From positions 1,488,001 through 1,552,000 of the forward strand of contig NC_037314.1 in the NCBI RefSeq assembly GCF_000143535.2: a stretch of DNA of 64,000 nt. Reading direction: 5' to 3'. Source of the stretch: Botrytis cinerea B05.10 (lineage: Eukaryota > Ascomycota > Leotiomycetes > Helotiales > Sclerotiniaceae). A program made the position numbers and the translations under genes. How positions within the stretch are numbered: the stretch's first letter is position 1; each line of letters begins with the position of its first letter. Under the pieces are notes generated by a model, which saw nothing but the letters and a program-made list of their open reading frames with translations, had not been told where the DNA came from and searched no databases. Shown one piece after another: positions 12,192 to 23,941 of this stretch.

Positions 12192-13160
12192 AGCTCAGTA
12201 CTTGTGATTGTTGTTATTTCGGAAAAGTGTTGGGAATATCTATCTCGGGAGTTTTGGTGGCCAAAGATCGCATACCTCTATGAATGGTATGTTGTATGAC
12301 CAGCATTAGATGTGAAGCTATAGCCTAGTCTTAAAATGAATTCGTATTAATGCAGCTGGCTACGGCCAACGCTTTCTTATCTGCGACCAATCTATGCAAA
12401 GCAGACTTGTGATTGAATGTCGTAAGCAATTATGAAGTGTGTTCATACCACATGAGTAAGTGAGCTCTTGATCATTACGTTGATTTGTGCAGGTTTTCGA
12501 AACCAATACTGTATATTCAGATATCTGGGCACTTTTCCATCTCCATCGCTTAAGATGGATAGCCAATCAACTTTCGCGTGCGAATTTTATGATTTATGAT
12601 TGGTCAATGTGGGAACAAGTACCAAAGCTTCCAACGACCCTTTTAATGCTTTGCTTTTATGCACATGTTTACTTGGTACGGACTACCTCCAATCAATCTT
12701 TCAAGCTTAGGGGTAGGGGATCCAATTCAATTCTCTAAGGTTTTCACTAAAGGACCAGATGATCATGGATCATAGTGGAAGCCGTTCAAGTGCGAAAATC
12801 CCCGGAATCATTACCCCTTTCACTGAAAGATGTGGCCTATGAGATGTGGGACCCCCAGGTTATCTTTGTACTAACATGGTGGAACATTCAATGCACATTG
12901 CTATGCAGGAGCTTCAGTTTGATAGTCGCCCATGTGGTGGCTCGATAGGTTGATTGGCTTCTTGGGCAACTTGGGTTAAATGAAGCACCATTTTTGCTTC
13001 ATCGGGTAATGAGGGGTACTGATAGTTATGGAAAATCGATTATGCTAGATATTTTACATACTCTTACCCCTCATCTTTCTTTTTACGCTCTTGCTATCAT
13101 TACTGATCCTTACTATCACTACGTGCAAGATCTCTTTGTCCAAAGTAATGAGAGACTACC
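12192..13160. other. Intergenic region noc2 / bta1
   Basis: This stretch contains the noc2 3' end and the bta1 promoter. The strip just before 13160 is CT-rich and has a TACTATCAC-like stretch typical of a fungal leader. No gene, RNA or repeat is supported. Confidence 0.5.
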
Positions 13161-15952
13161 ATGGCTTCTCTTACCCTTGACATTCTAAGAGAGCCTCAAA
13201 CTCAGATCTTCACCACAGTTGTGGTTTTATTCTTCTTCATTGCTCTCATTTTCTTTGCAAGAAATGCTTCTCTTTACCCTAAGAACTCGGCGCAAGATGA
13301 AGAAAATCCTAGTGCTTTCAAATCCTTCTTGCGATTTTTCTATGCGTCGTTTCTCAAACCGCATAATGGAGATGGTACCGAAAATGGCCAGCAAGATGCA
13401 CTGGAAAGTTTCTATAAAGCACAGGCGGGAGTCTATGATGCGACAAGGGAGAGGTTGTTGAGGGGGAGAAAAGATATGCTAGCATTAGTGGCGGCACAAT
13501 TGGTCAATAAGGCGAGTAGGGAACGTACTCATGATACGAAGCGCATTTGGGTTGATGTAAGTCTTTTTCCTGGCTTAGAACATCTCTGAGATGGTCCTTT
13601 TTCACGATTAAGCCCTGGTGAAGTATCCAAATTGCTAATGATCGAGAGTAGATTGGTGGTGGCACTGGATGGAATATCGAGGCGATGTCTGAATACGTCT
13701 CAGTCCCAGAGTTCTTCTCCAGCGTCTATCTTGTTGATTTTTCTCCCAGTCTATGTGAAGTTGCACGAAAGAGATTCAGCCGGCTTGGCTGGAAAAATAT
13801 CAAGGTTGTATGTCAGGACGCTCGCACATTTCGTCTAGAAGACCATGAAGATATTGATATTGGAGCTGTCAATCTGTCGCGGTCGCCTACTTCGAATTAT
13901 TTCTCGAATCCGGATGCTGTTGGTGGAGCGGATCTCATTACTTTATCTTACAGTTTATCTATGATTGTGAGTGTTCGAGACTTACGTCGAGATAAGAATA
14001 TTCGAGTTGCTAACAATTTATAGCCTGACTTTTATTCTGTCATCGACTCTCTGGCCAACCTACTCGCTCCCTCAGGAACAATCGGTGTTGTAGATTTCTA
14101 TGTACAATCTATCGTGGATCTCAGCTGCAGAAACTATACTGGCGGCGTGATAAATCGACATGTGAACTGGCTAGGGAGACTTTTCTGGCGAGCATGGTTC
14201 GATGTCGATCGTGTGAATCTAGAGGCTGGTCGTAGAGATTACCTCGAGTATCGATTTGGAACCGTTCTCAGCGCGGACTCAAGAAATAGCTTACTAGGCT
14301 TTATTCCATACTACATGTGGCTTGGATGTCAGAAGAAACCTGCGTCCACAATCGCAGCTCCAAATTACCCGCATGAAATGGTTGAACGTCTCGACGCCGC
14401 TGTAACGGAATCTCCATACTTGTCTCCCATCAACCATACGAAAACGCTATCCCGCACTGTGGATGGATCAACTCTGCCAGAGATTCGATCCAAAGCGTTC
14501 GAAGCAGCCATTGTCAACCTCTCAGCAAATCTGCCACTCCCTTCTTTTTTCTACCAAAATCATCACTGGCGAATCCACTACGATGATCAGCTTAAGAAAC
14601 ACACCCAATTTGGACAAGAATATATCTACGCCTTCACCTGGGAAGATACCCGGGTGGACGAACGTCTCCTCAACATCACTCGCGACGATGTTATCCTAGC
14701 AATAACAAGCGCAGGTGACAATATCCTCTCTTACGCCCTGAAATCGCCTCGTCGTATCCACGCTATTGATTTAAACCCCAATCAAAACCACCTTCTCGAA
14801 TTGAAAGTCGCTTCCTTCGCCACCCTCCCTTACTCCGATTTCTGGAAACTGTTCGGTCTTGGGAAACATCCCCATTTCCGAGAACTTCTTCTTACACGTC
14901 TTTCGCCCCATATGTCTTCCCGGGCTTTCCAATATTGGCTAACTCATGCCCATGTTTTTACCACCAGCTCTCGCGGCCTCTATGAAACTGGTGGCTCTCG
15001 CCATGCCATCCGCATTATCCGTCTCCTATCTCAAACCCTTGGTTTCAGCAGCGAAATCAAAAATCTACTCGCCTCCAAGACCCTTAACGAACAGCGAGAA
15101 GTCTGGCAAACAAAAATCCGCCCGATAATAATGAGCCGAATTTTTTCCTACCTCGTCGTATCTCAAGAAACCTTTCTCTGGAAAGCCCTTGGGGTTCCCA
15201 AGAATCAGCTCCATATGCTGGAAGCGGATTACATCGCCTCTGAATCCGTAGCGCGAAATTCTTCGCCGCTGGAACATTCGGAGATTGATTTGAAGAAGAG
15301 TAAGGGAAGTGCGGTGTGGGAATACATGATTCAGACTCTAGATCCGGTGATTGAGAACTCGTTGATAGGGGAGGATAATCCATATTATTTGGTTTGTCTT
15401 CAAGGTTCGTATACTCAGAGATGTCACCCTGACTATCTGCGTCCAAAATCGCATCAAAAGTTATCTCGCCATGATGCGTTTGACGGGTTGAGAATCCATA
15501 CGGATGAAATTGACGAAGTTATTCAAAGAATCACGCCGGGTACACTCACTATTGCGGTAGTTATGGATAGTATGGATTGGTTTGATCCGGGAGCTGAAGC
15601 TGCGGAAAAGCAGATTAAAAAGCTGAACCGAGCACTTAAGATGGGAGGAAGAGTATTATTGAGAAGTGCAGCACTGACGCCATGGTATATTTCCACGTTT
15701 GAAAGATTGGGGTTCGTGGGCAAGAGAGTAGGTGCGAGGATTGGAGGCGCGTGTATTGATCGGTCAGTGTCTCACCATTCGTGTTGCTGGATTTGTTGAT
15801 AACGTGCTAACTCAATCAATAGTGTCAATATGTATGCGTCCTGCTACTTGTTGACCAAAGTCGAAGATCTGGAGCCATTGACTCCAACAGCAAGTCCTTC
15901 AAGAATCTCGGGTAGACAAGGGTCCATGGAGTTGGAGAAACTGGAGATCTGA
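13161..15952 (+). CDS. bta1: Betaine lipid synthase, BtaB-BtaA fusion (859 aa, four exons)
   Basis: The fused enzyme makes diacylglyceryl-N,N,N-trimethylhomoserine (DGTS). The BtaA part moves the 3-amino-3-carboxypropyl group of SAM to diacylglycerol, and the BtaB part adds three methyls. Exons are 13161-13556, 13652-13966, 14024-15762 and 15823-15952; lengths sum to 860 codons. A hydrophobic N-terminal segment (about residues 13-30) is a membrane anchor. The methyltransferase half has SAM motif I, VDIGGGTGWN, around 131-140, split by the first intron. The DUF3419 (BtaA) half starts near 420, with FTWEDTRVDERLL and the nucleotide-binding AITSAGDNILSYAL at about 463, followed by AIDLNPNQNHLLELK. 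It ends with a VNMYASCYL motif that is only complete after the last intron is removed. In algae the two halves are in the opposite order. Confidence 0.93.
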
Positions 15953-16783
15953 CGGCTGGATATTATTAAATGTCACTCGACGGCTGCGAGACTTCTGCAT
16001 AGCAACGGTGATAGGATATTTTTCCATTTAAGGAAGGCTAGAAGTGTTTGCCTTTGGTGTGGGATTGGCTGTAAAAATTTTTTAAGAAGTTCTACTATAG
16101 CGAGACATATCTTTGTTTTCACTTCTCGATGAACGATCGTATGGAGTAGCAGGTGTCAGCGCAAACTTTTACAGAATATATGTGACATAGATTCCAGATT
16201 GGCTTCCATCCAAGAACCTTGTTCCGATGATTATTGTTATCGAGTTGGAACTGCTGTAAGAGCACATGTATCTAAGCTCAGTTATTGACCTTCCAGCATA
16301 TCCCAAACAACACAAGAAGCGTACGAGAAAGGATACTCAAAACAATAACCCCCTACCAATCGACCTCTTCAATATAAAATCTAGATACTCCTTATACCAT
16401 CCCAAACACCTCGAACAATCCAATATCTACAGCCAACCCCTCTGCAGATTAACCCACCACACCGCGATCAAAACCAACTAACAATCTCGTGCATCTTTTC
16501 AAGATCCCACAACTATGTTGATCCATCATCCACCCCTCATCTTCAAAGCACAAATTGTGTACGAAAAATCAATCTCACAAAGATGATAAATACCTCATCG
16601 CAATGAATAAGTTCCACACTACAATGACGTATCACAGCTCGCGAACTCTCGAGTACCGAACGATCTAGTGCTCGGATGAACGACGGTTGGGAAATGGCAT
16701 AGTGCCCCGGGTGGCAGATCTTGAAGATCCACGGGTATCTTGGTTTGATTCCAAATACCTGCGGTATCGGTACTTGGGTTTGG

Positions 16784-16845
16784 TGATTGATTGATTGATT
16801 GATTGATCGATTGGTTGATTGGGACGATGGATGGATGGATGGACG
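16784..16845. repeat. GATT/GGAT compound microsatellite
   Basis: Tetranucleotide repeats GATT (about seven copies, one or two imperfect) are followed by GGAT copies. It is a simple sequence repeat in non-coding DNA. Confidence 0.8.
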
Positions 16846-17466
16846 CATAGGTAGATTGGTAGGTAGACGATGAAAAAGTAAAGTGAGGTTGTTCTATAAG
16901 TGGTTAGATGGGCATCTAGTGATTCGACACTGGCTATCTCTGTTTACCCGCGCCATGATTCGAGTATTGAACAGATGGGAAACCGGACAAAGAAAGGACG
17001 GGTTCTCGGGTTGATTTGATATCGCAAGTCAATGGGACTGAGTTGAGTTTAACGCTAACTTTCTCGATGCTTTCAAAACTGTAAAATCTAAAGTCGAAAG
17101 TCTAATAAATATCTAACTGGTGATTTGATACGAGGAGAGAGGTGTCGGGCAAACGACGCAGAGTCGGGGTACAGAGAGCTATGATTTGATTTTGCTCGCG
17201 CTTTGTGAAATATTCATACCTATCACATCGTCGATCCCAAAGGCGGGGGTTTCTACAAACTGCGTGGAAAAGGGATGGGAAAGGTAAAATCAGGAAGTGG
17301 AATCCCGTATACTGAATGAATGGTATTTGTAATAGTGATGTATGGAAGAGAAGACGCTTGAGGGGAAGCTTTGCTTATAACAAAAGTTTGTATGATATGA
17401 GTATCTCATTAGGTAGTATATATCTATCCTTATGTTCCAGCTCTGTACATCACCTCGTCCTATCCT

Positions 17467-17508
17467 CCTTTTTCTTTTTTTCTTTCTTTCTTTCTTTCTT
17501 TCCTTCTT
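17467..17508. repeat. TTTC microsatellite / pyrimidine tract upstream of the hydrolase
   Basis: CTTT/TTTC repeats form an uninterrupted pyrimidine tract on the plus strand, ending about 60 bp before the ATG at 17565. Pyrimidine tracts of this kind commonly mark core promoters and leaders in filamentous fungi. Confidence 0.8.
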
Positions 17509-17564
17509 CCGTACGTTGACTCCCATAAACCGCACATACCCTCGCGTTCGAAAAATATCACAGA

Positions 17565-18866
17565 ATGAAAGCTCACGCCCCTCTCATTGGGATTCTGTCG
17601 CTTCTCGCGGCGACAACCACGGCGAAAATATGCATCAATGCCACCGTGCCCGTTACAATATCTGCCCGCCAAGCAGTGTTCGACATCGAGGTTCCAACGA
17701 CCAATCTCACTACTCCCGATTTCTTCCTCAATGTAACGCAGCAGGGAAGAAACTTCACCGACATAGCTTTGTCGGGATACCAGACGACGACTGGTACCTA
17801 TAATATCAGCACCATGTATTGTAAACCCGATGTGGATAATTCGAGCAATCCGACGATACAGGTATATCTTCTTTTCCTTGGGTTTCGTCTGATGTATTTT
17901 GTGTATATCAGATTTGAACGTATGGAGTTCCAGAACTAACTCTCCATATAGGTCCTAACCCACGGCATCGGCTTCGACAAAACATATTGGGACCTCCCCT
18001 ACAACAACTTCAACTACTCGTACATCGACATGGCCACCACCAACTACTCCTACCACACCCTATCCTTCGATCGTCTCGGAACCGGTAATTCCTCGCACGG
18101 CGAACCGCTCAATGAAATCCAATCCTACATCGAAGTAGCCGCCACCGCCGCCATCACAGCCATGCTTCGCAACGGTACATTTCCTTCCGCGATGAACACA
18201 TCTTACACCCGAATCGTGCACATTGGACATTCATTCGGAAGCGCCCAGACATACGCTCTAGCAAATCTGTATCCCAACATCACCGACGGAATCGTATTAA
18301 CCGGATTCACGATGAACAGTTCCTTCGTACCCTTATTTGCCGCTGGAGGAAACTTCCAACAAGCGCAGGAGAACCAACCGTCTCGATTTTTGAACCTGAC
18401 TTCCTACATCGGGGCTGCAGATATCTCGGTGCGATCGCCCGAAGCGGTGCCCGCAGGCTATATGGTTTCATCTGACGCGGCTGCAAACAAATACCTATTC
18501 TTCAAGCCAAACTATTACGATCCATCGATCCTCACATATGCCGAAAGCACAAAGCAAACTGTTACACAAGGAGAAGTTCTTACACTGGGTTCCTTGTCTA
18601 TGTCTAACAATTTTGCGGGGCCGGTTATGGTCATAGATGGGGATGCGGATTTACCTTATTGTGGATCGGATTGTTTGGCTACTGGAGGGGCTGCGGATTC
18701 TTTGGCGGCGATGGTGAAAGACAATTTCCCGAATGTTGATGAGGATGATTTCGAGGCATATATACAGCCCAATACTGGGCACGGTATTAATCTACATTAT
18801 AATGCGACGGGAGCATATGGAGTCTGGCTGGATTGGTTAGGGGAGAAGGGATTGGCGAGTTCGTAA
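17565..18866 (+). CDS. Secreted alpha/beta hydrolase (403 aa, two exons)
   Basis: This is a predicted extracellular or vacuolar serine hydrolase (esterase/lipase-like); the substrate is unknown. Exons are 17565-17861 and 17952-18866, and the 90-bp intron ends TATAG. The N-terminus MKAHAPLIGILSLLAATTTA is a clear signal peptide with cleavage near 20. The joined exons give the oxyanion loop THGIG around 102-106, completed only after splicing. The nucleophile elbow GHSFG lies at 191-195 with Ser193 as nucleophile. A late DGDADLPYC segment offers the acid, and NTGHGINLH near the C-terminus offers the histidine. Many N-x-S/T sequons fit a glycosylated secreted protein. Family membership is confident; specificity is not. 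Confidence 0.85.
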
Positions 18867-21800
18867 GGGGCTATGATGGGCGGAAGAAAGATATCGAAAG
18901 GAGATAATGAATGTGAGAAGCTTGTAATATTTGTGAGCGTTGTGTTGTAGATGGTCGAGATGTCAAGACCAAAAGAATAGTCAAGGATCAAAAGCCATTT
19001 GAGCATAGAATGCTAGTTGAGTTCGTGAATTACTACCAAGAAACAATGGCTATTGAGTATATTTGTGAGTAGATGCATTAGTTGCAATGTGCAAACGTTC
19101 GGCAAGAGGTGTAGCAAGAGTCATGAATTCCAGGATACTTGTGTCTTTACACACTCGGCCGTTGATCTGTTGAGTTGAGATAGTAAGCCTCCATTGCATC
19201 ATCAGATCCATTGCTGGATGGCAGTGAAAGCACGAAACAATGATGAAAAGAATAGTAGAGCATTCTATTTCACTTTAACAATGTCTACCCATCCGAGTAC
19301 TACGGTCCATAGACTGACAGTGTAGGCAAGCTTTTGGCTATCTGTATCGTCATCATCAAATCGAGAATTCACGAACTACAAGATTGTGTATATCAGACAG
19401 CAGGAAACGTGATACCCTTAGCAGAGAACAAACGTAAAGCATAAAAAGTAGAGAAAAGCATAATACCGCCACCAACTTATCTCCCCCACGCTACTGTGCC
19501 CCCATCTTTTCGATCACTTCCTTTTCCTGCAACTAGCTGGAAAAGCACTCTGACTCGATCGATCCACCTGACTTCCTTTCGCCCGTCCCTCGAGAAAGCA
19601 AAAGATCCTCACGTCCATGCACATGACCTAATCCCATTTCCAGAACGCACCGTAGATGTCCACTGGGAATTTTCCGCCACACATACAGGGTAGCAACAGC
19701 ACTACTGCAGCACAATAAATCAAATCAAATCTCGAGATCGCATCCAGAAACCAAAATTACATCAAATCGAAAGAAAAAGATCAAAGAAAATCTCCTGACC
19801 AACCGAATCGACAAGTCTAAAAATCAAGCTCGATTCCGAGAAACATTTTAGTTGCTGGGGAAAAGGCTTAATGACGCTTGATTAATGGGGGAGCTTTGGA
19901 CGCGGAATGCCAAGCGTCTTATGTCTAGAACAATGGTGGCTTCACGGCCTTTTCTAGACGGTCCGTTCGTCCCTATCTTAGTTTTCTTTTGGAGGCTGCG
20001 AGGTATGGATCGAGAAATAGTTGAGTATAGCTACACTACCTCGTGGCAAGTGCCGTCACTAAATTTTCGATGAGGGGATTCACGGTAGATGAAGTCTAGA
20101 TGAAGAGTTTGTTGATCAATTAGATGAATTTTTTTTTTTTTCGAGTCTAATAGCTTGACGAATTGGACAGCACATTTGTTGTGATGGGGAGGAGTGCAAC
20201 AGGTACCTAGCATCACGCATACGAAATCATCGCGTTAATATCGGCAATTTCACACATCAGCTCGAGATTTTTTTCTGAATTCGTTTCGGTTCGTCAGTGA
20301 GCTTGGGTTTGCTCGTCAACTCGTGTGCGAGAGGTAGCGGACGGGAGGAAATGAGAAGAATTGGAAAAGCTAATAACTTTCTTTCATGCATCATGCATGG
20401 AATGGATTTTTACGCACAGCACCTCTTCTGAAAATGATGACCCCGCGGATTAGATTGTAGAAAGTAAAGAGAGTGGGTGAAGAAGCGAGGAGATTGCTTG
20501 GTAGATGGTGCTTATAATGTGATTGGACAATGTCATTCCTAGGAGCTAAACGGGTGAGATAGGATGGTGGAGATTTGATGGATGAGTATTTGCTATTGGG
20601 TTATTGTTGAGCTTTTGCCATCAAGTTGATGTTGGCTTGAGGCGTGGAAGGTTAATTGGTTAGGTTGGAGCATGCGTATCGGTGCTTTGTCGATTTTCGG
20701 AAGATGGGATATGTGACATGTGTGAGGGATGCAGTTTGTAGAGAGTGGTATTGGAAGGATTCGAGAAGGGAAATTTGGGACGTACGATATTTCGTCGCTG
20801 TTGTCGACGCCCATACAGGTATCTCTTTTCTATCAACTCGGGTCCATATTATCTCTCTGTCTACTCGCGCGTGGGATATGATGATAATATGATATGGTTT
20901 TGTTTGAGTCTGTGCTTTGGGGCATTGCAGATAGATACCCATTATTTTCTATTCGAGTATTGTGGGCAAAGAAGCTTGAGTCCACCCACGAGACCATCGT
21001 ATTGCCGTATTCATGGTTTTGATACCAACAGATCTTGTATAGCCACCGCGGTACAATACGATGCGATGCGATACGTACAGCACGCGTCAAGCCCCCAGAT
21101 GGAGGGAGATAAGAAGATAGAAGTGAATCAGGTGTTAGACATGCCATTAGACATGCCATTAGATCTTGTGGTGAAGCGATAAGCCCTTTATGCAATACAC
21201 ACTCGCGCGAACCGATTTCATGAAGTGTATGGTGGTGAACGAACAAACGAATAAATAGAAAGGCTCGGAGAATGTTGCATGTGGCTCTGATGCATTCATC
21301 CTGTCCAATTCTCTATCTCATCTCTGGTGCTGCATCGGAAGTGATACCAAATTCAATATCGATACCGGAAGCTTGCTTATTATACGCACCAGGTGTGTAA
21401 CGCTGAGGCGTACCAAACAACCTTAACAAGCGCATACGACTCTTTTTGGGGTACGAAGTGTGCATAACACATACCTACGCATAGGTACACACGGGAAAAT
21501 CCCTCCTCCACGAGAAAACCATCCTGTTGTCATTTGTCTACACTGCAGAAAACAAAACGTTCAGGAAACTAGTTGTAGTCGTACGCACTACTTACCTCGT
21601 ACATACAAGTAGTAGGACAAGTGGATATGAGATATTGACAGCATTGCCATCATTACCATTGCCATCATCATAGCAATACTCCCGGGCCGTGATCCTATTC
21701 TCCCGCAGTAAACCCAATAGTTTTATATAATGATTGAAGAAGATCAAATCTCAAGCACTATATCGGAATCAAAGGCTCTTCGCATGTCGATTTTCAAAAC

Positions 21801-23329
21801 GCAACGAGCGTATCTGATTTCTATCCAAGCTTGTCTAGAACGAGGTTAGTGTTCCGCGCTGTACCAGGATTTATTAGGGGTAAAAAGGTGGTTTTTGGCG
21901 GGTCCTGGTGCAACTATCCTGCTGAGAAGAGATTAGTTTTCCATATCCTAGTAGCCAGAATCTAGGAACAGGAAGGGATCAGCTTCTCTAGAGCGAAATT
22001 ACTTTGAATAGTGAAAAGCAGAGGAAAGTTTGGTGTTTCAATAGACTTGAGAACGAACGAATGAATGGACATGGTGACTGAGTATTGACGGGAGTGCTAA
22101 ATACTAGCTACAGAGATTTGGATTGAATTATTAGTGGACGACGAGTAATGCCGGCATGAAGGTCTGAGGAGTGGCAACTTGGAAGTTGACGGTTAGATTC
22201 CTTGTAACTGGTAGACAGGCGGGTAGACTGGGCGACTGGGTAGATGGAATGTGAAGTTTGTTTGAACTTTTGAAGTGGAGGAATGAGATAGAGTGGCACT
22301 GTGGTACTAGTTATGGATACTAATGGTTGAGCCAAGGTCAGACCAAACCAGACCAGACCAGATCAGACCAGACCAGGTTGCGAGGAGAAATTCCTGCTCA
22401 TATTCATGATACATCCTGCTGGCTGGCTTGCTCGCTCGCTTGCTTGCTTGCTTGCTAGCTACTCCGTACATTAGCCTACCTACCTACTGGTACGTCCCGT
22501 ACTTGGACTTAATATCTTTTCCTTTCTTTTCCCCAACTGTCCCTAGTCGATTAGACAATACGTATACGGAGGAGATACTAACTAGCTACAGACGGTACTA
22601 GGTTGTCAGTATCTATCGCGCAACCACCCAGTGAACCACAAAAAATACCTCTTCATTCATATCTAATCCCTCTCCCTCCTGGTCTCCCCTCCTTTTTCAT
22701 ATCTGCTCGACCCGTCTCCTCTCTATCTTTCTCCTCTGCGTGGATATTCTTAAATTACAACCAACTCAATCATTATCAAAGTAGTTATTTTCGTTGTACA
22801 CAAAAGACAAAGTATCCGTTCGATCCTTAATTGTTTACTCGCTATCGTCCTCTCGCACTCGGATGCACCCAAGTCACTACTGTACGATTAGGTTCTGAGC
22901 AACACCCGAGAGGAATCATAAGCCTAAAACTCCAATCATTCCTTCAAATCATCCACCCATTCATCCATCCAACTGAATCACGTTTGACAACCAACCTTTG
23001 CAAAAGGAATTTAATTGAGTCAATTGTCACAGACTCCATACGATAAGAGCTTTCAATTCATTTATTGGCCTTGTGTTAGAGAATAAAAGCTTCTCCCAAA
23101 CAACCATTCGAAGATCCTTCAAAAATAGAAAGTCGGTCGTTCTTACCTCGTTTCGAAAAGAGTGCGCTAGCACCACGAGTTATAGAGCTTCTACGAACCT
23201 ACCTGCTATCCAAAGTAACCTTCAAAGCACCTTTAACAATCGTTCCTCTGTTCGAGCATCGATAAACCATATATCTCGAGCCAAAGATCCTTCTTAATTT
23301 TAAAAGAAAGACACCAAGTCAAACTCATC
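18867..23329. other. 4.5-kb non-coding region between hydrolase and membrane protein gene
   Basis: No open frame here shows a domain, good splice continuity or length beyond chance. The right end (about 22490-23329) is strongly pyrimidine-rich and likely contains the promoter and a long 5' leader of the gene at 23330. Small repeats include a duplicated AGACATGCCATT at 21137-21160, CCAGA-type repeats near 22340-22376 and TGCT/CGCT repeats near 22422-22458. A long non-coding transcript is possible but not shown. Confidence 0.5.
22335..22460. repeat. CCAGA and TGCT simple repeats
   Basis: An imperfect GACCA/CCAGA pentamer array at about 22338-22376 is followed, after a spacer, by GGCT/CGCT/TGCT tetramers at about 22420-22458. 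Both lie in non-coding DNA. Confidence 0.7.
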
Positions 23330-23941
23330 ATGTCATCTCCTGTCGATGAGAAATCGACTCTGGTCGACACAAACGTTCTTACCATCAATCGACCTACCCC
23401 ATCCCGTACACAATCCAATCAATCTGCTCTTAGCACAATCCAAGATGTCGATTCTACCCATTCTTTAAGTCCAACTCACACTCGCTACGAGAAAAGCAGT
23501 CTGTCCCAAGAAACATCTCCATTCTCTCCGTTCTACAACCCAGCCCCTACGCGATATTCGCTCGAAGCACAGAAATCCTCGTCGAAGCAGAATATTACGA
23601 TGTATGATACCGACGTCGAAGCTTGTCTCACACCACAACAAACAACGAAGAGCGGAACATTGTTGGCGAAGGCGAAGACGGGTGCGACGCAGGAATGTAC
23701 GGTATGGCCTGGTCAACAACAAATGAAGAGGAAGAAGAAGGCCATGAAGAAACACAGACTAAGTGCAGGTGTCTGCGGTTGCATGGCTGGTTTCGATCGA
23801 AAGACGAGAATCTGGCTTAAGGTCTTGATTGCTTTGGTCGTCATTGCTCTTGCCGTCGGTCTTGGAGTCGGTATCTCGAGAGCTGTTGGAGGAGGAGTTT
23901 GGAAGAATTCGCAGAGCACAAATACTGCCATTCCCAGCTAA
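23330..23941 (+). CDS. Putative single-pass membrane protein of unknown function (203 aa)
   Basis: I do not recognise the family. Residues 1-100 are Ser/Thr/Pro-rich and probably disordered. A basic cluster (MKRKKKAMKKHR) lies at about 130-142, followed by a CGCMAGFDRKTR stretch. A single transmembrane helix follows at about 163-182 (WLKVLIALVVIALAVGLGVG), with a short Ser/Asn tail outside. The positive-inside rule puts the long N-terminal region in the cytosol. It is a single coding exon, and the start is the first ATG after a long CT-rich leader. Architecture like this is frequent among uncharacterised fungal plasma-membrane or vacuolar proteins. Confidence 0.7.
   Translation: MSSPVDEKSTLVDTNVLTINRPTPSRTQSNQSALSTIQDVDSTHSLSPTHTRYEKSSLSQETSPFSPFYNPAPTRYSLEAQKSSSKQNITMYDTDVEACLTPQQTTKSGTLLAKAKTGATQECTVWPGQQQMKRKKKAMKKHRLSAGVCGCMAGFDRKTRIWLKVLIALVVIALAVGLGVGISRAVGGGVWKNSQSTNTAIPS

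Larger units (their letters stand above)
15953..17564. other. Intergenic region with short tandem repeats, bta1 / hydrolase
   Basis: No gene is supported. A GATT repeat at about 16784-16815 runs into a GGAT repeat (about 16826-16842). A TTTC tract (about 17467-17505) forms a long pyrimidine run 60-100 bp before the hydrolase start and is probably part of its leader or promoter. Confidence 0.5.

Noticed and set aside
22603..23297. Three successive frames of 70-75 codons in the leader of the membrane protein gene, as uORFs
   Set aside because: None of them begins with ATG (all begin at TTG), so they are not convincing upstream reading frames.
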